Shown here: one piece after another, positions 35,758-45,742 of the stretch | Layout: the number at the start of each line of letters is the position of its first letter | How positions within the stretch are numbered: the stretch's first letter is position 1 | Assembly (NCBI GenBank): GCA_030606215.1 | Contig: JAUWGW010000006.1 | Location: 1-64,000, forward strand | Direction of reading: 5' to 3' | DNA length: 64,000 nucleotides | Source of the DNA: a bacterium | GTDB taxonomy: Bacteria; NPL-UPA2; JAUVJM01 | Made by a program: the position numbers and the translations under genes | The notes under the pieces: model-generated | Databases searched by the model: none | What the model was told of the DNA's origin: nothing | Seen by the model: the letters and a program-made list of their open reading frames with translations, nothing else

Positions 35758-36006
35758 TCATTCTTCTTTCTTCTCTTCTCCAGGCTTTTGTTCTTCCTTC
35801 TTCTCCTCTTTCTTGCTTCTTATCTTGTCTTTGATTGACCCAAGCCCTGCTCCAATTGCGACACAACCACCGAGAATCAGTAATGCCGGGACAGTAGCCA
35901 CAAGCCCTTTCAACAAAAAGATTATCCCTCTCTGTCCAAACCACTCAAGAATCAACCCGGCTATCCCGAGCACAATCGCCACTATTCCACCAAGTAGACT
36001 AAGCAC
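35758..36006 (-). CDS. Small membrane protein with Lys/Glu tail
   Basis: This 82-residue protein of unknown function has two hydrophobic segments (about residues 4-22 and 28-55) and a highly charged C-terminus of alternating lysine and glutamate (SKKEEKKEEQKPGEEKKEE). GTG 36006 follows AGGGGGTGG by eight bases; an ATG further upstream is in a frame that closes at once. It fits tightly between the ligase and rplM (one base), so it is probably a real gene. Confidence 0.65.
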   Translation of the reverse strand: MLSLLGGIVAIVLGIAGLILEWFGQRGIIFLLKGLVATVPALLILGGCVAIGAGLGSIKDKIRSKKEEKKEEQKPGEEKKEE

Positions 36007-36009
36007 TGT

Positions 36010-37686
36010 TCATCCACCCCCTTTCAATGTTTTCGGTGAATTATACAATTGCAATTTTTCCCTGTCAACTCTTTTTTCCTCTTGAATAGCTTTAAGAAGA
36101 GAAAAACTCTCTTCATCATATGGATTCTGATTTAAAGCTTCCCTCAGATGATGGATAGCTTCTCTCTTTCTCCCCATAGAAGCTGAGACAACTGCAATAT
36201 TGTAGTGAGCCCTGGCAAAGTTCGGGGATAACTTCAAAATCTCATTGTAAATAAAGAGAGATTCTCCCGGTCTATTTGAAATAGCGTAGAGATATCCGAG
36301 TTTATAGAGAGTACTAAGGTTAGATGGAAAATGTTTCAGGCTTCTTTCCAAAAAATAAATTGCCCCATCTACTTCCCCTTTATTCTGGCAATCCATCCCT
36401 TTTTTGTAATAAATCTGACTTTTTATCTCTCTCAAACCAGATGGGATAGATATGAGAATAGTTATAGAGAGAAAGATTGGAATAAAATAAGAGAGAACCT
36501 GACTCACTTTTCTATTCCCGGGGAGAGAGCTTGATGCCAGACCAAGACTCAAATAAAAAAAAGGCGGGACGGAATATGTTCTTAAGTTTGTGGAAAAGAG
36601 GTTATCTGCGAGGACAGCTAAAACCCCCGCTCCGAGACCGGTTAAGATATGCCAGTTTTCACCTTCCCGTAACTTCTTATTAAGAAGGAAGAAGAAGAAG
36701 ACAATAAAGAGGATGAAAAAAAATAAGGAAGGGATACCGGTCTCAGCCGCCATTTCAAGATATTCATTGTGAGCGTGGTCAGTTATTGCAACTGTCTCTT
36801 CTCTTCCAAAATATTCTCTTGGTCGGAACTTTTGAAAAGAAGTCTCAAATTTACCAGGACCAAATCCTAAGAGAGGTTTTTCTTTAATCATTCTTATTGT
36901 ACCGGTATAATACTGGCAGCGAATATTTTCTTGAAGCTCTGAAATTGAAGATGGTATGAAAAGTGTTGCAATGAGGAAAATAAATGAGAAAATAAAAAAA
37001 AGAGCTTTTCTACCCATCTTTATTTTATCTCTCAGGAAATAGTATAGAACAAATAGAACTGAGGCAGAAAAACCGAAGAAAGCCGCCTGGGACTTACTGA
37101 TATAGAGGCTGAAGAGGAAAAGAAACAGCGCGGGGATAAGAAATGGCATGTCTTTTCTCTTTTCAAGGATAAGGGAAATTAAAATGGGTATTGGCAGAAT
37201 TATGTAACCTGCGAAAAAATTTCTATTTCCGAAAGATGCAATTATTCTGCCTTCCCTGAAATACTGTGAAATTACCCAGGTGGAAGCAATGCTGGCGGAA
37301 ATGAGCCAGGCGTAAATTACCCATCGTTCCCTCAAAACCTCTTTCAGATTAAATCCTATGAGAAAAATGGCAAGAAAGGTGATAGAAATATTTAACTGTT
37401 TGAAAGAAACAAGCGGGGAAGATGAAAAAGCTAAGGAGATGAGAAATAAAATATAATAAAGGAAAAGGGGAAAGAAAAGTAAAGAATTAAAAAATAGATT
37501 CCTTCTCTTTATGAGAAAATAAAATAAAAAAAGAAGTACAAAACATTGACATAAAGGAAATTTTATTAATGTGTAATCATAAGCCGCCCGCAGTCTAAAA
37601 AGAGTCCCCACTAAAAAAAATAGGGAGAGGATAAAGAAAGGAGGGAAAATTTTCTTCCCTCCCTTAGAAGAGAAACGAACTGCCAT
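36010..37686 (-). CDS. O-antigen ligase/polymerase (Wzy_C) family protein with TPR tail
   Basis: This 558-residue protein has about ten membrane helices, the Wzy_C region with GFGPGKFETSFQKF and TDHAHNEYLEMAAETGIPSL, and then at least three TPR units from about residue 435 (QNKGEVDGAIYFLERSLKHF, ARAHYNIAVVSASMGRKREA). It should join polysaccharide to lipid A core or to glycoprotein in the periplasm. It follows the pseudopilin by nine bases, so a role in modifying pili is possible, though not shown. Confidence 0.85.
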   Translation of the reverse strand: MAVRFSSKGGKKIFPPFFILSLFFLVGTLFRLRAAYDYTLIKFPLCQCFVLLFLFYFLIKRRNLFFNSLLFFPLFLYYILFLISLAFSSSPLVSFKQLNISITFLAIFLIGFNLKEVLRERWVIYAWLISASIASTWVISQYFREGRIIASFGNRNFFAGYIILPIPILISLILEKRKDMPFLIPALFLFLFSLYISKSQAAFFGFSASVLFVLYYFLRDKIKMGRKALFFIFSFIFLIATLFIPSSISELQENIRCQYYTGTIRMIKEKPLLGFGPGKFETSFQKFRPREYFGREETVAITDHAHNEYLEMAAETGIPSLFFFILFIVFFFFLLNKKLREGENWHILTGLGAGVLAVLADNLFSTNLRTYSVPPFFYLSLGLASSSLPGNRKVSQVLSYFIPIFLSITILISIPSGLREIKSQIYYKKGMDCQNKGEVDGAIYFLERSLKHFPSNLSTLYKLGYLYAISNRPGESLFIYNEILKLSPNFARAHYNIAVVSASMGRKREAIHHLREALNQNPYDEESFSLLKAIQEEKRVDREKLQLYNSPKTLKGGG

Positions 37687-37695
37687 GTTAAGCCA

Positions 37696-38286
37696 CTACG
37701 GATTTACAAGAGCACCCTTTGTTGTCGTGCTACCATAACCATCATTAGGAATCTCGGAACTTATATCTGCCTTCTTCACCCAATCTGAATGCCCATCCAT
37801 GTAGAGTGCATTTATTCCGTCGGTGGAATGGTTGGTACCAGTAGTTAACTCATCTGCCCAAACCGATGCCGCGCTGCCAGACTGGTCAACTGCCATGGCA
37901 GTATCATTCTCTGTGCTGGCATCGATGGCACTCAGGTTGTAAGCCAGTGCATAGGAAATGTTCCCTGCTGCAAGACTTAAATTATCCGTATCCTTGGTGT
38001 CAGTACTGCTCGGGCAAAAGAGAACACCACCTGAACAATATGTTCCATCAGTTACCAGGACCTGGAAGTCATTCACTGTGTTTTGGGTAGAACCAGCAGG
38101 GTACTCCTCATCATAGTCCATCGAATACATTGCCAATCCCAAGGCAATCTGCTTCTGGTTGCTCATACAGACGGCTCTTCTTGCCTGCTCTCTTGCTCTG
38201 CTCAATGCCGGCAGGAGCATTGCCGCCAAAATCGCAATAATTGCGATAACAACTAACAACTCTATCAACGTAAAACCTCTTTTCAT
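37696..38286 (-). CDS. Type II secretion-like pseudopilin
   Basis: This 196-residue pseudopilin begins [20 protein letters not shown] with cleavage expected after the glycine, followed by [26 protein letters not shown] motif occurs near the end ([17 protein letters not shown]), with one residue more than the usual H-X9-DG spacing. ATG 38286 was chosen eight bases behind AGGGGGTGA; GTG 38298 is the longer option. The gene is expressed from the divergent promoter region at 38324-38353. Confidence 0.9.
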   Translation of the reverse strand: MKRGFTLIELLVVIAIIAILAAMLLPALSRAREQARRAVCMSNQKQIALGLAMYSMDYDEEYPAGSTQNTVNDFQVLVTDGTYCSGGVLFCPSSTDTKDTDNLSLAAGNISYALAYNLSAIDASTENDTAMAVDQSGSAASVWADELTTGTNHSTDGINALYMDGHSDWVKKADISSEIPNDGYGSTTTKGALVNP

Positions 38287-38323
38287 TTTTGTTGTCACCC
38301 CCTTTCAACTTTGGTCTATTCAA

Positions 38324-38353
38324 TTTATAACATACCTCACTTTATCTTGTCAA
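38324..38353 (-). promoter_or_regulatory. Divergent promoter for the pseudopilin-ligase-rplM run
   Basis: On the minus strand TTGACA (38348-38353) and TATAAA (38324-38329) are 18 bases apart. Its -35 box overlaps the -35 box of the promoter running the other way. Confidence 0.6.
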
Positions 38354-38375
38354 GCCCAAAATTAAATGATATAAT
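38347..38375 (+). promoter_or_regulatory. Promoter of the hydratase-icd operon
   Basis: TTGTCA (38347-38352), 17-base spacer and TATAAT (38370-38375). The sequence CTTGTCAAG serves as -35 in both directions. Confidence 0.65.
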
Positions 38376-38413
38376 TGCATAGATTTTTGATGAGGCAATT
38401 TTGGGGGAGAACA

Positions 38414-39673
38414 GTGGGCAGGACTGTTGTTGAGAAGATACTGAGTGAGCACAGCGGGAGAGAGGTTTGCGCTGGAGAATTTACTGTAGCAGCTGTTGAT
38501 TTAATCCTTGCCCAGGATGGAACAGCGCCGCTTGCAATTGACGTTTTCAATCAGCTTGGGGTGGGGAAACTGGCAATTCCCGGGAAGTCAGCATTTTTCA
38601 TAGACCATGCTTCCCCTCCACCGCGTAGAGAACTTGCAAATGACCATGCGAAAATACGAAAGTTTGTCTCTGAGCATAGTGCAGTTATTTTTGATATAGG
38701 GGACGGAGTTTGTCATCAGGTGATGACGGAAAAGTGTACCTCACCAGGCGATATTCTTATTGGTGCTGATTCACATACAGTAACAGGTGGAGCTGTTGGG
38801 GCATTTGCTGTTGGAATGGGTTCAACTGATGTTGCTGTAGGGCTCGCATATGGCAAGAACTGGTTTCGTGTGCCCGAAACTTTTAAGATTCTTCTAAAGG
38901 GAATGTTCAGCAAAGCTGTTTTCCCGAAAGATTTAATTCTTCACCTGATTGGTCTCATCAAAGCGGATGGTGCAAACTATAAATGTCTTGAGTTTACAGG
39001 AGAATCTCTCAGGCATATGAGTATTCCGGATAGGATGACAGTTGCAAATATGTCGGTGGAAGCAGGTGCAAAATGTGGAATATTTCCGTCAGATGAGAGG
39101 ACAAAAATGTTCCTGACTGAACTCGGCAGGGAAGATAAATTCAGAAGAATTGAAGCTGATAAGGATGCTGAGTATGAAGAAACAATTGAAATTGACCTTT
39201 CAACTTTAAGACCTATGGTCTCGCTCCCTCACAGAGTGGATAGAGTTCTGCCTGTAGACGCTCCTGAATTAAAGGAAATAGAAATCAACCAGATTTTTAT
39301 TGGTAGTTGCACAAACGGGAGAATTGAAGATTTGAGAATCGCATCCTCCATCATAAAAGGGAAGAGGAAACATGAGAATGTTCGTCTCATTGTAATTCCG
39401 GCCTCCCGCCTCACTTTCAAGCAGGCGATGGATGAAGGGATTCTTGAAATATTCAATGAATTTGGGGCATCTATAAATAATCCTGGTTGTGGTCCGTGCT
39501 GTGGAGTTCATCAGGGCATTCCTTCTGATGGAGAAAATGTCCTTTCTACCTCAAACAGGAATTTCAAGGGCAGAATGGGTAATCCTGAGGCTTTTGTCTA
39601 TCTGTCCTCACCGGCTACAGCCGCCGCTTCGGCAATAACAGGTAGAATTACTGACCCAAGGGAGGGGATGTGA
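38414..39673 (+). CDS. LeuC/HacA-type hydro-lyase, large subunit (probable aconitase)
   Basis: This 419-residue [4Fe-4S] hydro-lyase belongs to the two-subunit 3-isopropylmalate dehydratase/homoaconitase group. The iron-sulphur cysteines are in GSCTNGRIEDL and NPGCGPCCGVHQG, and DSHTVTGGAVGAFAVGMGSTD is conserved. GTG 38414 (GRTVVEKILSEHSG) was chosen behind GGGGGAGA; the TTG at 38375 lies in the -10 box. Its neighbours are the small subunit and isocitrate dehydrogenase, not leucine genes, so it more likely acts on citrate as aconitase. Confidence 0.85.
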   Translation: MGRTVVEKILSEHSGREVCAGEFTVAAVDLILAQDGTAPLAIDVFNQLGVGKLAIPGKSAFFIDHASPPPRRELANDHAKIRKFVSEHSAVIFDIGDGVCHQVMTEKCTSPGDILIGADSHTVTGGAVGAFAVGMGSTDVAVGLAYGKNWFRVPETFKILLKGMFSKAVFPKDLILHLIGLIKADGANYKCLEFTGESLRHMSIPDRMTVANMSVEAGAKCGIFPSDERTKMFLTELGREDKFRRIEADKDAEYEETIEIDLSTLRPMVSLPHRVDRVLPVDAPELKEIEINQIFIGSCTNGRIEDLRIASSIIKGKRKHENVRLIVIPASRLTFKQAMDEGILEIFNEFGASINNPGCGPCCGVHQGIPSDGENVLSTSNRNFKGRMGNPEAFVYLSSPATAAASAITGRITDPREGM

Positions 39674-40167
39674 AACCTACAGGGAGAGTATGGAAATTTG
39701 GGGATAGCATCAGCACTGACCTCATCTGCCCTGGAAGGTATTACCACCTTCGTTCAAATTTGAATGAGCTTGCAAAACATGTTCTTGAAGACGCTCGCAG
39801 TGAATTTGCTGGTTGTGTCAAGAAAGGGGATTTTATTGTTGCGGGAGCAAATTTTGGTCTTGGTTCAAGCAGAGAGCATGCCGCAATAATAATTAAGATG
39901 GCAGGAATCTCAGTGGTTTTGGCAAAATCCTGCGCGCGGATCTTTTATCGCAATGCGTATAATATTGGGCTTCCCGTAATTTTGTGCGATACTGTTAAAA
40001 TAAATGACAGGGATGAACTTCGTATAGAGATGGAGAGCGGAGAGATAAAAAACTGTACCACGGGCGAGACTCTGCATTTCTCTCCAATCCCGCAGATAAT
40101 GGCAGATATTTTAAAAGAAGGCGGGTTGGTTTCATATTTAAAGAAATATGGGGATATCAAGATATGA
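39670..40167 (+). CDS. LeuD/HacB-type hydro-lyase, small subunit
   Basis: This 165-residue swivel-domain subunit completes the hydratase. [19 protein letters not shown] and [12 protein letters not shown] are diagnostic. In archaeal relatives a loop reading YLRT marks homoaconitase and YLVY isopropylmalate isomerase; here the loop reads YHLRS, closer to the arginine-containing type that binds an extra carboxylate. It starts at a GTGA overlap with the large subunit. Confidence 0.85.
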   Translation: MKPTGRVWKFGDSISTDLICPGRYYHLRSNLNELAKHVLEDARSEFAGCVKKGDFIVAGANFGLGSSREHAAIIIKMAGISVVLAKSCARIFYRNAYNIGLPVILCDTVKINDRDELRIEMESGEIKNCTTGETLHFSPIPQIMADILKEGGLVSYLKKYGDIKI

Positions 40168-41354
40168 AATTTGACCGTGTAAAGCCGCCATCAAATGGTG
40201 AGAAAATATCCTTCCACGGCGGTAAACTTCAGGTGCCGCAGAACCCTGTAATTCCTTATATTGAAGGAGATGGTGTGGGGCCGGACATTATGAAGGCTGC
40301 AAGGCGGGTTTTTGATTCTGCAGTCGCTAAAGCATATGGCGGCAGGAGAAAAATTATATGGTTTGAAATTTTCGCAGGTGAAAAAGCGAACAACTCCTGT
40401 GGAGAATATCTCCCAAAGGATACTCTTGAAGCTATAGAGAATTATGTTGTTGCAATAAAAGGCCCTCTGACAACACCTGTTGGAGGCGGATATAGAAGTC
40501 TGAATGTTACAATCAGGCAGGAACTTGACCTCTATGCCTGTGTGCGTCCTGTGAGATATTTTAAGGGTGTTCCTTCACCTCTTAAACATCCGGAGAAATT
40601 AAATGTTGTCATATTTCGTGAGAATACTGAAGATGTCTATGTTGGAAACGAGTGGGAAGCAGGAACAGGGGAAGCAAAGACGATAATAGAGTATCTGAAC
40701 ACTAAATTCGGAACGAAGATAAGAGAGGCTTCGGGAATTGGAATTAAGCCGATGAGTGAGTTTGCAACAAAAAGGCTTATGAGGAAAGCTATAAAGTATG
40801 CAATTGAGGAGGGCAGGAATTCTATCACTATAATGCATAAAGGGAATATAATGAAATATACTGAAGGCGCTTTCAGAGAATGGGCGTATGAGGTGGCAAG
40901 AGAAGAGTTCCCTGGCCTTAAAATCATAATTAAAGATAGAATTGCAGATAGTATGTTCCAGCAAATTCTGACAAGACCTGATGAATATGATATTATTGTT
41001 GCGCCCAATCTGAATGGAGATTATATCTCTGATGCGTGTGCGGCACAGGTAGGAGGTCTTGGCATTGCGCCGGGTGCAAATATGGGGGATTTCGTAGCTC
41101 TCTTTGAAGCAACACATGGAACTGCACCAAAATATGCTAACCAGGATAAAGTTAACCCGGGCTCTCTTATTCTGTCAGGGGTGATGATGTTTGATTATAT
41201 AGGGTTGAAAGAAGCATCAAAGATAATTATAGATGCTTTTCAAGAAACAATTCTGCAGAAAAAGGTCACCTACGATTTAGCGCGCCAGATGGAGGGGGCT
41301 GTAGAGCTTAAAACTTCTGAGTTCGCCTCCGCAATTATAGAAAATATGAGTTAG
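40164..41354 (+). CDS. icd: Isocitrate dehydrogenase, NADP-type
   Basis: This 396-residue enzyme closely resembles the E. coli Icd type: [34 protein letters not shown] (substrate serine in RSLN), [20 protein letters not shown] and [18 protein letters not shown]. The lysine-tyrosine pair after HGTAP favours NADP. It oxidises isocitrate to 2-oxoglutarate. An ATGA overlap links it to the hydratase, and the 2-oxoglutarate oxidoreductase genes are 2 kb downstream on the other strand. Confidence 0.95.
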   Translation: MKFDRVKPPSNGEKISFHGGKLQVPQNPVIPYIEGDGVGPDIMKAARRVFDSAVAKAYGGRRKIIWFEIFAGEKANNSCGEYLPKDTLEAIENYVVAIKGPLTTPVGGGYRSLNVTIRQELDLYACVRPVRYFKGVPSPLKHPEKLNVVIFRENTEDVYVGNEWEAGTGEAKTIIEYLNTKFGTKIREASGIGIKPMSEFATKRLMRKAIKYAIEEGRNSITIMHKGNIMKYTEGAFREWAYEVAREEFPGLKIIIKDRIADSMFQQILTRPDEYDIIVAPNLNGDYISDACAAQVGGLGIAPGANMGDFVALFEATHGTAPKYANQDKVNPGSLILSGVMMFDYIGLKEASKIIIDAFQETILQKKVTYDLARQMEGAVELKTSEFASAIIENMS

Positions 41355-41367
41355 AGGAGTAACTATC

Positions 41368-42927
41368 ATGCGAAAGATGAAAATTGCCTGCCTTGTTATT
41401 GCCATTTTATTAGTAGTAGCTGGTGTGGCACTGATGCACATTGAGTTTTCCCATCCAGAGCTCAGAAACGCAGTTGCTTCAAGATTGAGCGCTTCTCTCG
41501 GGATACCTGTGAGAATGGAGAAACTTTCTCTCAGACTCTCGCAGGGAATAAAAGTCAAAAATCTCTCATTGGGCGCTGAGGACGCAGAAATTCTCTCTGC
41601 AAAAGGGATAATTCTCCAGTGTAATTTCCTTCAAATGCTTCGCAGACAATTCAATGTGCGAAGTGTAGTTGTTGAAAAGCCAGTTCTCACATTGCGAAAA
41701 GAGCAGATTGGATTCCTGCTCCTTCCACTGATTGCCACCAGTCAGCATTCTTCTTCCAGTAACTCGGAATTCCAGTTTCAGCTTGCGGAAGCTCGGGTGC
41801 GTAGTGGCAAAGTAAATGTTGAGCGTGAAGAAAGTGGTTCTCTCGCGGTTGATGAAATTGACCTTGAGGTGTCTTCGGAGGGAAAAGGAAAGCCTGTTAA
41901 GATTAAAGGAGCGGGGACAATGCAGGCATTTGACTTCTCCATGCTTGGTTCATATCAAGCAGGTGAGAAGAGCCCGGTCGATTTTAGAATAACTACTGAT
42001 GTAGACTGGAGCAGAATAAATGAGACACTTAGCAAACTAAATCTGAGAGCGCCAGCCAATCTCAAAGGGAGAGGAAAAAGCACAGTTGATATTATCCTCA
42101 CAGGCAGCCCCGGTGAATTGAATGTAGATGTAACCAGCGACCTCACAGAAAATGAGCTCTCCTATGGTAACCTGCATAAGCCAGGCGGATTTGTGACAAA
42201 ATTTAAGATGAGCTCTGTATATTCTTCTGGGAGCCTAAGAGTGGATGATATTGTTGTGATTATTGGTGAAGGTAGGTTGACCGGCTCGGGGGAGATTTTG
42301 CAGGGCGGGAAATATAAATTCTCCATAAAAGGCGAAAACATAGATATGGAGAAACTTTTGAGTATAAAGGAGAAAGATGAGGTAAAACTTAATATGAGTG
42401 GAAAAGCAAAGATGCAAGCGCAAATTGCTAATAGTGGCGGGGGCACGCAGGGGCTAAATGGAGGAGGTAGTCTACAAATTCAAAATGGTCTGGTTAAATC
42501 GTTTTCATGGCTTGAAGACCTTTTTTCAACAATTAATCTGCCTGAGCTTATGCCGTTTAAATATACAAAAATTATCGGAAGTTTTAATATTATAGATGGG
42601 AAAGTGGATATTACAGAAACTATAGTCCATGGGGAAGATGCTGTTCTTGCTACTGAAGAAGGGGAAATTGACCTTGTCAAAAAAACGAAGAATATCTCAG
42701 CTGACTTAGCACTTGCCCCGCATCTTGTGAAAAGGCAGCGTTTCAAATTCAAGGAGTTTGACAAATTTTTCTATGTGGATGAGAATGGTTTCGCACATTT
42801 AGCCGTTGTCTGGAGAGGACCGCTCTCAAAAGGAACTCCTGATTTAACAGCTTCCTTCCTCAAAACAGGAATAAAAAAATATGGCAGCGAGTTACTGGAG
42901 AAGTTATTTGGGGAAGATGAGGATTAG
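41368..42927 (+). CDS. AsmA-like envelope protein
   Basis: This 519-residue protein has an N-terminal membrane anchor (IACLVIAILLVVAGVALM) and then a long repetitive beta structure of the AsmA/TamB-like kind: LSASLGIPVRMEKLSLRL near the start and GSFNIIDGKVDITETIVHG near the end. AsmA-like proteins are thought to bridge the periplasm and help lipid or outer membrane protein transport. It lies 13 bases after icd, an unrelated function, so co-transcription may be incidental. Confidence 0.8.
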   Translation: MRKMKIACLVIAILLVVAGVALMHIEFSHPELRNAVASRLSASLGIPVRMEKLSLRLSQGIKVKNLSLGAEDAEILSAKGIILQCNFLQMLRRQFNVRSVVVEKPVLTLRKEQIGFLLLPLIATSQHSSSSNSEFQFQLAEARVRSGKVNVEREESGSLAVDEIDLEVSSEGKGKPVKIKGAGTMQAFDFSMLGSYQAGEKSPVDFRITTDVDWSRINETLSKLNLRAPANLKGRGKSTVDIILTGSPGELNVDVTSDLTENELSYGNLHKPGGFVTKFKMSSVYSSGSLRVDDIVVIIGEGRLTGSGEILQGGKYKFSIKGENIDMEKLLSIKEKDEVKLNMSGKAKMQAQIANSGGGTQGLNGGGSLQIQNGLVKSFSWLEDLFSTINLPELMPFKYTKIIGSFNIIDGKVDITETIVHGEDAVLATEEGEIDLVKKTKNISADLALAPHLVKRQRFKFKEFDKFFYVDENGFAHLAVVWRGPLSKGTPDLTASFLKTGIKKYGSELLEKLFGEDED

Positions 42928-42929
42928 TG

Positions 42930-43364
42930 ATGAACGTGAATATTGTATGGGGTGAAATTAATGTATCAACGGATAAACGGTTCAAGATAATAGATATAAC
43001 TCAGGACGTGAGAAAGATTGTCGAGAATGGAAAGGTGAAAGAGGGAACTGTAACAATTTTCAATCCCCATGTTACATGTGCCGTCTGTATTAATGAACAT
43101 GACACTGAACTCTGGGAAGATTTGTTAGAAGCGTATCAGAAACTTGCTCCTCTAAAAGGAAACTACCGGCACAACGCCAAATACAGCGGCATCCAGGGTG
43201 AGCAAAACACACACGCCCATATACTCAATACCCTGATTGGGGCAAGTGTGAATCTTCCTGTGAGAGATGGGAAACTGATTCTCGGAACCTGGCAATCAGT
43301 CCTGTTTGTAGAACTGGATGGCTGTAGAAGAAGAAAACTGACAGTGCAGGTTACCGGGAAATAG
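42930..43364 (+). CDS. YjbQ/UPF0047 family protein
   Basis: This 144-residue protein matches the YjbQ family, with HVTCAVCINEHD, then LKGNYRHNAKYSGIQGEQNTH and LILGTWQSVLFVELDG. Members have weak thiamine-phosphate synthase activity; the natural role is unclear. ATG 42930 was preferred to the GTG at 42927, which overlaps the previous stop. Confidence 0.9.
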   Translation: MNVNIVWGEINVSTDKRFKIIDITQDVRKIVENGKVKEGTVTIFNPHVTCAVCINEHDTELWEDLLEAYQKLAPLKGNYRHNAKYSGIQGEQNTHAHILNTLIGASVNLPVRDGKLILGTWQSVLFVELDGCRRRKLTVQVTGK

Positions 43365-43384
43365 ATAGTAGTTTCCGAGAAATT

Positions 43385-43404
43385 TTCCGAGGCCCTCCTC
43401 GGAA
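43385..43404. terminator. Hairpin between convergent genes
   Basis: TTCCGAGG-CCCT-CCTCGGAA forms an 8-bp stem between yjbQ and the korC-like gene, which converge here. No clear T-run follows on either strand, so it may end transcription only weakly. Confidence 0.45.
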
Positions 43405-43417
43405 CAGCTTCCACATC

Positions 43418-43957
43418 CTATCGCTGTGCAAAATCCCCCCCACTGATGAGGGATTTTCTATTTACTTCAAGTAATCCATGCCACCTTTCGGGAAGCACAT
43501 CTTGCAGAAGACGGCATGCTTTCTCGACTGATGTTAACTTTTTCAACGAGAGATACGCTCCAAGCATGACCATATTTGCAGAGCGGATGTTTCCGGCATC
43601 TTCAGCAAGTTTATTGGCAGGCAATTTTATCACCTTAATATCGCTGCGCTCCGGTTCTTTATCAATAAGGGAGGAATTGAGAATTAATAACCCTTCTTTC
43701 TTAAGCCTTGGGCAGAACTTATCAAGTGATGGTTTATTCATAACAACAATGGTTGATGGGCTGGAACTGAGAGGAGATGCAATTTCTTCTTTTGAGATAA
43801 TCACTGTGCAGTTAGCTGTTCCGCCTCTTACTTCAGCTCCGTATGATGGCATATAAGTGAGGCGATACCCTTCCTTCATTGCAATATAGGCAATGAATTT
43901 ACCCATAAACATTACACCCTGCCCGCCAAATCCGGAAATAACTATTTCTTCATGCAT
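43418..43957 (-). CDS. 2-oxoacid:ferredoxin oxidoreductase, gamma subunit
   Basis: This 179-residue gamma subunit has the opening [19 protein letters not shown] and [19 protein letters not shown]. It completes a three-subunit enzyme with the two genes upstream (alpha, beta, gamma order). It overlaps beta by 8 bases. Confidence 0.9.
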   Translation of the reverse strand: MHEEIVISGFGGQGVMFMGKFIAYIAMKEGYRLTYMPSYGAEVRGGTANCTVIISKEEIASPLSSSPSTIVVMNKPSLDKFCPRLKKEGLLILNSSLIDKEPERSDIKVIKLPANKLAEDAGNIRSANMVMLGAYLSLKKLTSVEKACRLLQDVLPERWHGLLEVNRKSLISGGDFAQR

Positions 43958-44693
43958 CTTTCAAATTTCCCTTTATAACGCCCAATGGGAAATTGGGTAT
44001 CATTTTTTCCTCAATCCATTCCTTTGCTTCTTTTGGCGAAAGTCTCCAGTAACTTGGACATGGGGAGAGAATCTCAACAAGAGAGAATCCTTTATTCTCA
44101 AGTTGAACCTGGAAAGCCTTCTTTATAGCCAGTTTGGTTTTCCTGATATTTGCAGGATTACTGATAGCTGTCCTGCAGAGAAAAACTGTTCCAGGGAGGA
44201 TAGCAAGTAATTCTGAAACTTTTAAAGGGTATCCTGCACTCGAATCTCGTCCGCCTGGAGTAGTAGCTGTTACCTGTCCGAGCATTGTAGTTGGTGCCAT
44301 CTGTCCGCCTGTCATTCCATATACTGCATTGTTAACAAAAATTACAGTTATCCTTTCCCCTCTATTTGCGGCATGGATTATTTCCGATGTCCCTATTGCG
44401 GCAAGGTCACCATCACCCTGGTAGGTAAAAACTACCCTCTCCGGAAGAATACGCTTTATTCCTGTAGCAACGGCGGGTGTTCGTCCATGTGCGGCTTCTG
44501 TCATATCTATATTGAAGTAATCATATGCAATAACGGCGCATCCTACAGGCGCAACTCCAATAGTCTTCTCCCTGATACCGAGTTCATCAATCACCTCTCC
44601 GAGCAGGCGGTGAATCACACCATGCCCGCAGCCAGGACAATAATGTGTCCAGACATCTTTCATTGATTCGGGAAGCGAGAAAACTTTTTTCAT
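43950..44693 (-). CDS. 2-oxoacid:ferredoxin oxidoreductase, beta subunit
   Basis: This 247-residue TPP-binding subunit has [15 protein letters not shown] (cluster cysteines), VAPVGCAVI and the TPP motif [19 protein letters not shown]. The start was set at ATG 44693, which overlaps the alpha stop by four bases (ATGA); the longer reading to 44774 runs through the alpha gene. Its closest functional match is 2-oxoglutarate or 2-oxoisovalerate oxidoreductase. Confidence 0.9.
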   Translation of the reverse strand: MKKVFSLPESMKDVWTHYCPGCGHGVIHRLLGEVIDELGIREKTIGVAPVGCAVIAYDYFNIDMTEAAHGRTPAVATGIKRILPERVVFTYQGDGDLAAIGTSEIIHAANRGERITVIFVNNAVYGMTGGQMAPTTMLGQVTATTPGGRDSSAGYPLKVSELLAILPGTVFLCRTAISNPANIRKTKLAIKKAFQVQLENKGFSLVEILSPCPSYWRLSPKEAKEWIEEKMIPNFPLGVIKGNLKDA

Positions 44694-45742
44694 AGAAGTT
44701 CTCTTATCTTCCGACTGATTTCCTCTGCAGTAGGTACTCCACCACCTGTTCTTCCATAGAAATGAACAGGACATTTTCCACTGACAGCTAATCTAACATC
44801 TTCCACCATCTGCCCTGCGCTCATCTCAATAACGAGAAAACAATTTATCCGTGAGGATACATCTGCTATAACCTTTTCAGGAAATGGCCAGAGAGTTATC
44901 GGTCTTATAATTCCTGCTCTTATCCCTTCACTCTTTACCTGGTTTAGAGCCGCTTTTGCAATACGGGCTGAGGTCCCATAAGCAACAAGGATTATCTCAG
45001 CATCATCAATCCCTTCCTCTTCGTAGAGAATTTCCTTTTCCTTCATAACTCTGAATTTATCCTGAAGGTGTCTATTGTGTTTTTCAAGTTCCCCTTCTTT
45101 CAGAATAAGTGAGCGGATGATTCTGGGGGAACGGCCTTTTGCACCTGTTAGAATCCAGTCTTTCTCAGGGCAAGCAAGCTTGCCAACCCTTTTTTTGATT
45201 TTAACAGGTTCCATCATCTGTCCGAGGATACCATCTCCAAGAATAAGCACAGGATTTCTATATCTGTCAGCTAAATCAAAGGCAGCTCCCATGAGTTCAG
45301 CAAGTTCCTGGACATTAGCAGGTCCAAAAACTATCAAATTGTAATCTCCGTGTCCTCCTCCTTTTGTTGCCTGGAAATAATCGGATTGCGCAGGAGCGAT
45401 ATTACCAAGTCCCGGGCCTCCGCGCATCATGTTCACAATTACAGCAGGAAGTTCATTCCCTGCAAGGTAGGATATTCCCTCCTGTTTCAGACTTATGCCG
45501 GGACTTGAGGAGGAAGTCATGGCACGTGCGCCGGCAAGAGAAGCTCCAAACACCATACTAATAGCCGCCAGCTCACTTTCTGCTTGTATGAATACACCGC
45601 CCTCCTCAGGCATCCTTCTTGCCATATAGGCAGTCAACTCATTCTGAGGAGTTATTGGATACCCGGCGTAGAACCTGCATCCTGCCTGGATTGCAGCTTC
45701 CCCAACAACCTCATTCCCGCACATTAATACCTTTTCACTCAT
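44690..45742 (-). CDS. korA: 2-oxoacid:ferredoxin oxidoreductase, alpha subunit
   Basis: This 350-residue subunit has [38 protein letters not shown] and [19 protein letters not shown]. With beta and gamma it should oxidise a 2-oxoacid to acyl-CoA and reduce ferredoxin; 2-oxoglutarate is the likeliest substrate, given aconitase and Icd nearby. A separate ferredoxin-like delta subunit is not present. It overlaps the preceding glycosyltransferase gene by 8 bases. Confidence 0.88.
   Translation of the reverse strand: MSEKVLMCGNEVVGEAAIQAGCRFYAGYPITPQNELTAYMARRMPEEGGVFIQAESELAAISMVFGASLAGARAMTSSSSPGISLKQEGISYLAGNELPAVIVNMMRGGPGLGNIAPAQSDYFQATKGGGHGDYNLIVFGPANVQELAELMGAAFDLADRYRNPVLILGDGILGQMMEPVKIKKRVGKLACPEKDWILTGAKGRSPRIIRSLILKEGELEKHNRHLQDKFRVMKEKEILYEEEGIDDAEIILVAYGTSARIAKAALNQVKSEGIRAGIIRPITLWPFPEKVIADVSSRINCFLVIEMSAGQMVEDVRLAVSGKCPVHFYGRTGGGVPTAEEISRKIRELL

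Noticed and set aside
38375-38413. TTG 38375 as start of the hydratase large subunit
   Set aside because: It lies in the -10 box of the promoter; GTG 38414 has a ribosome-binding site and matches family length.
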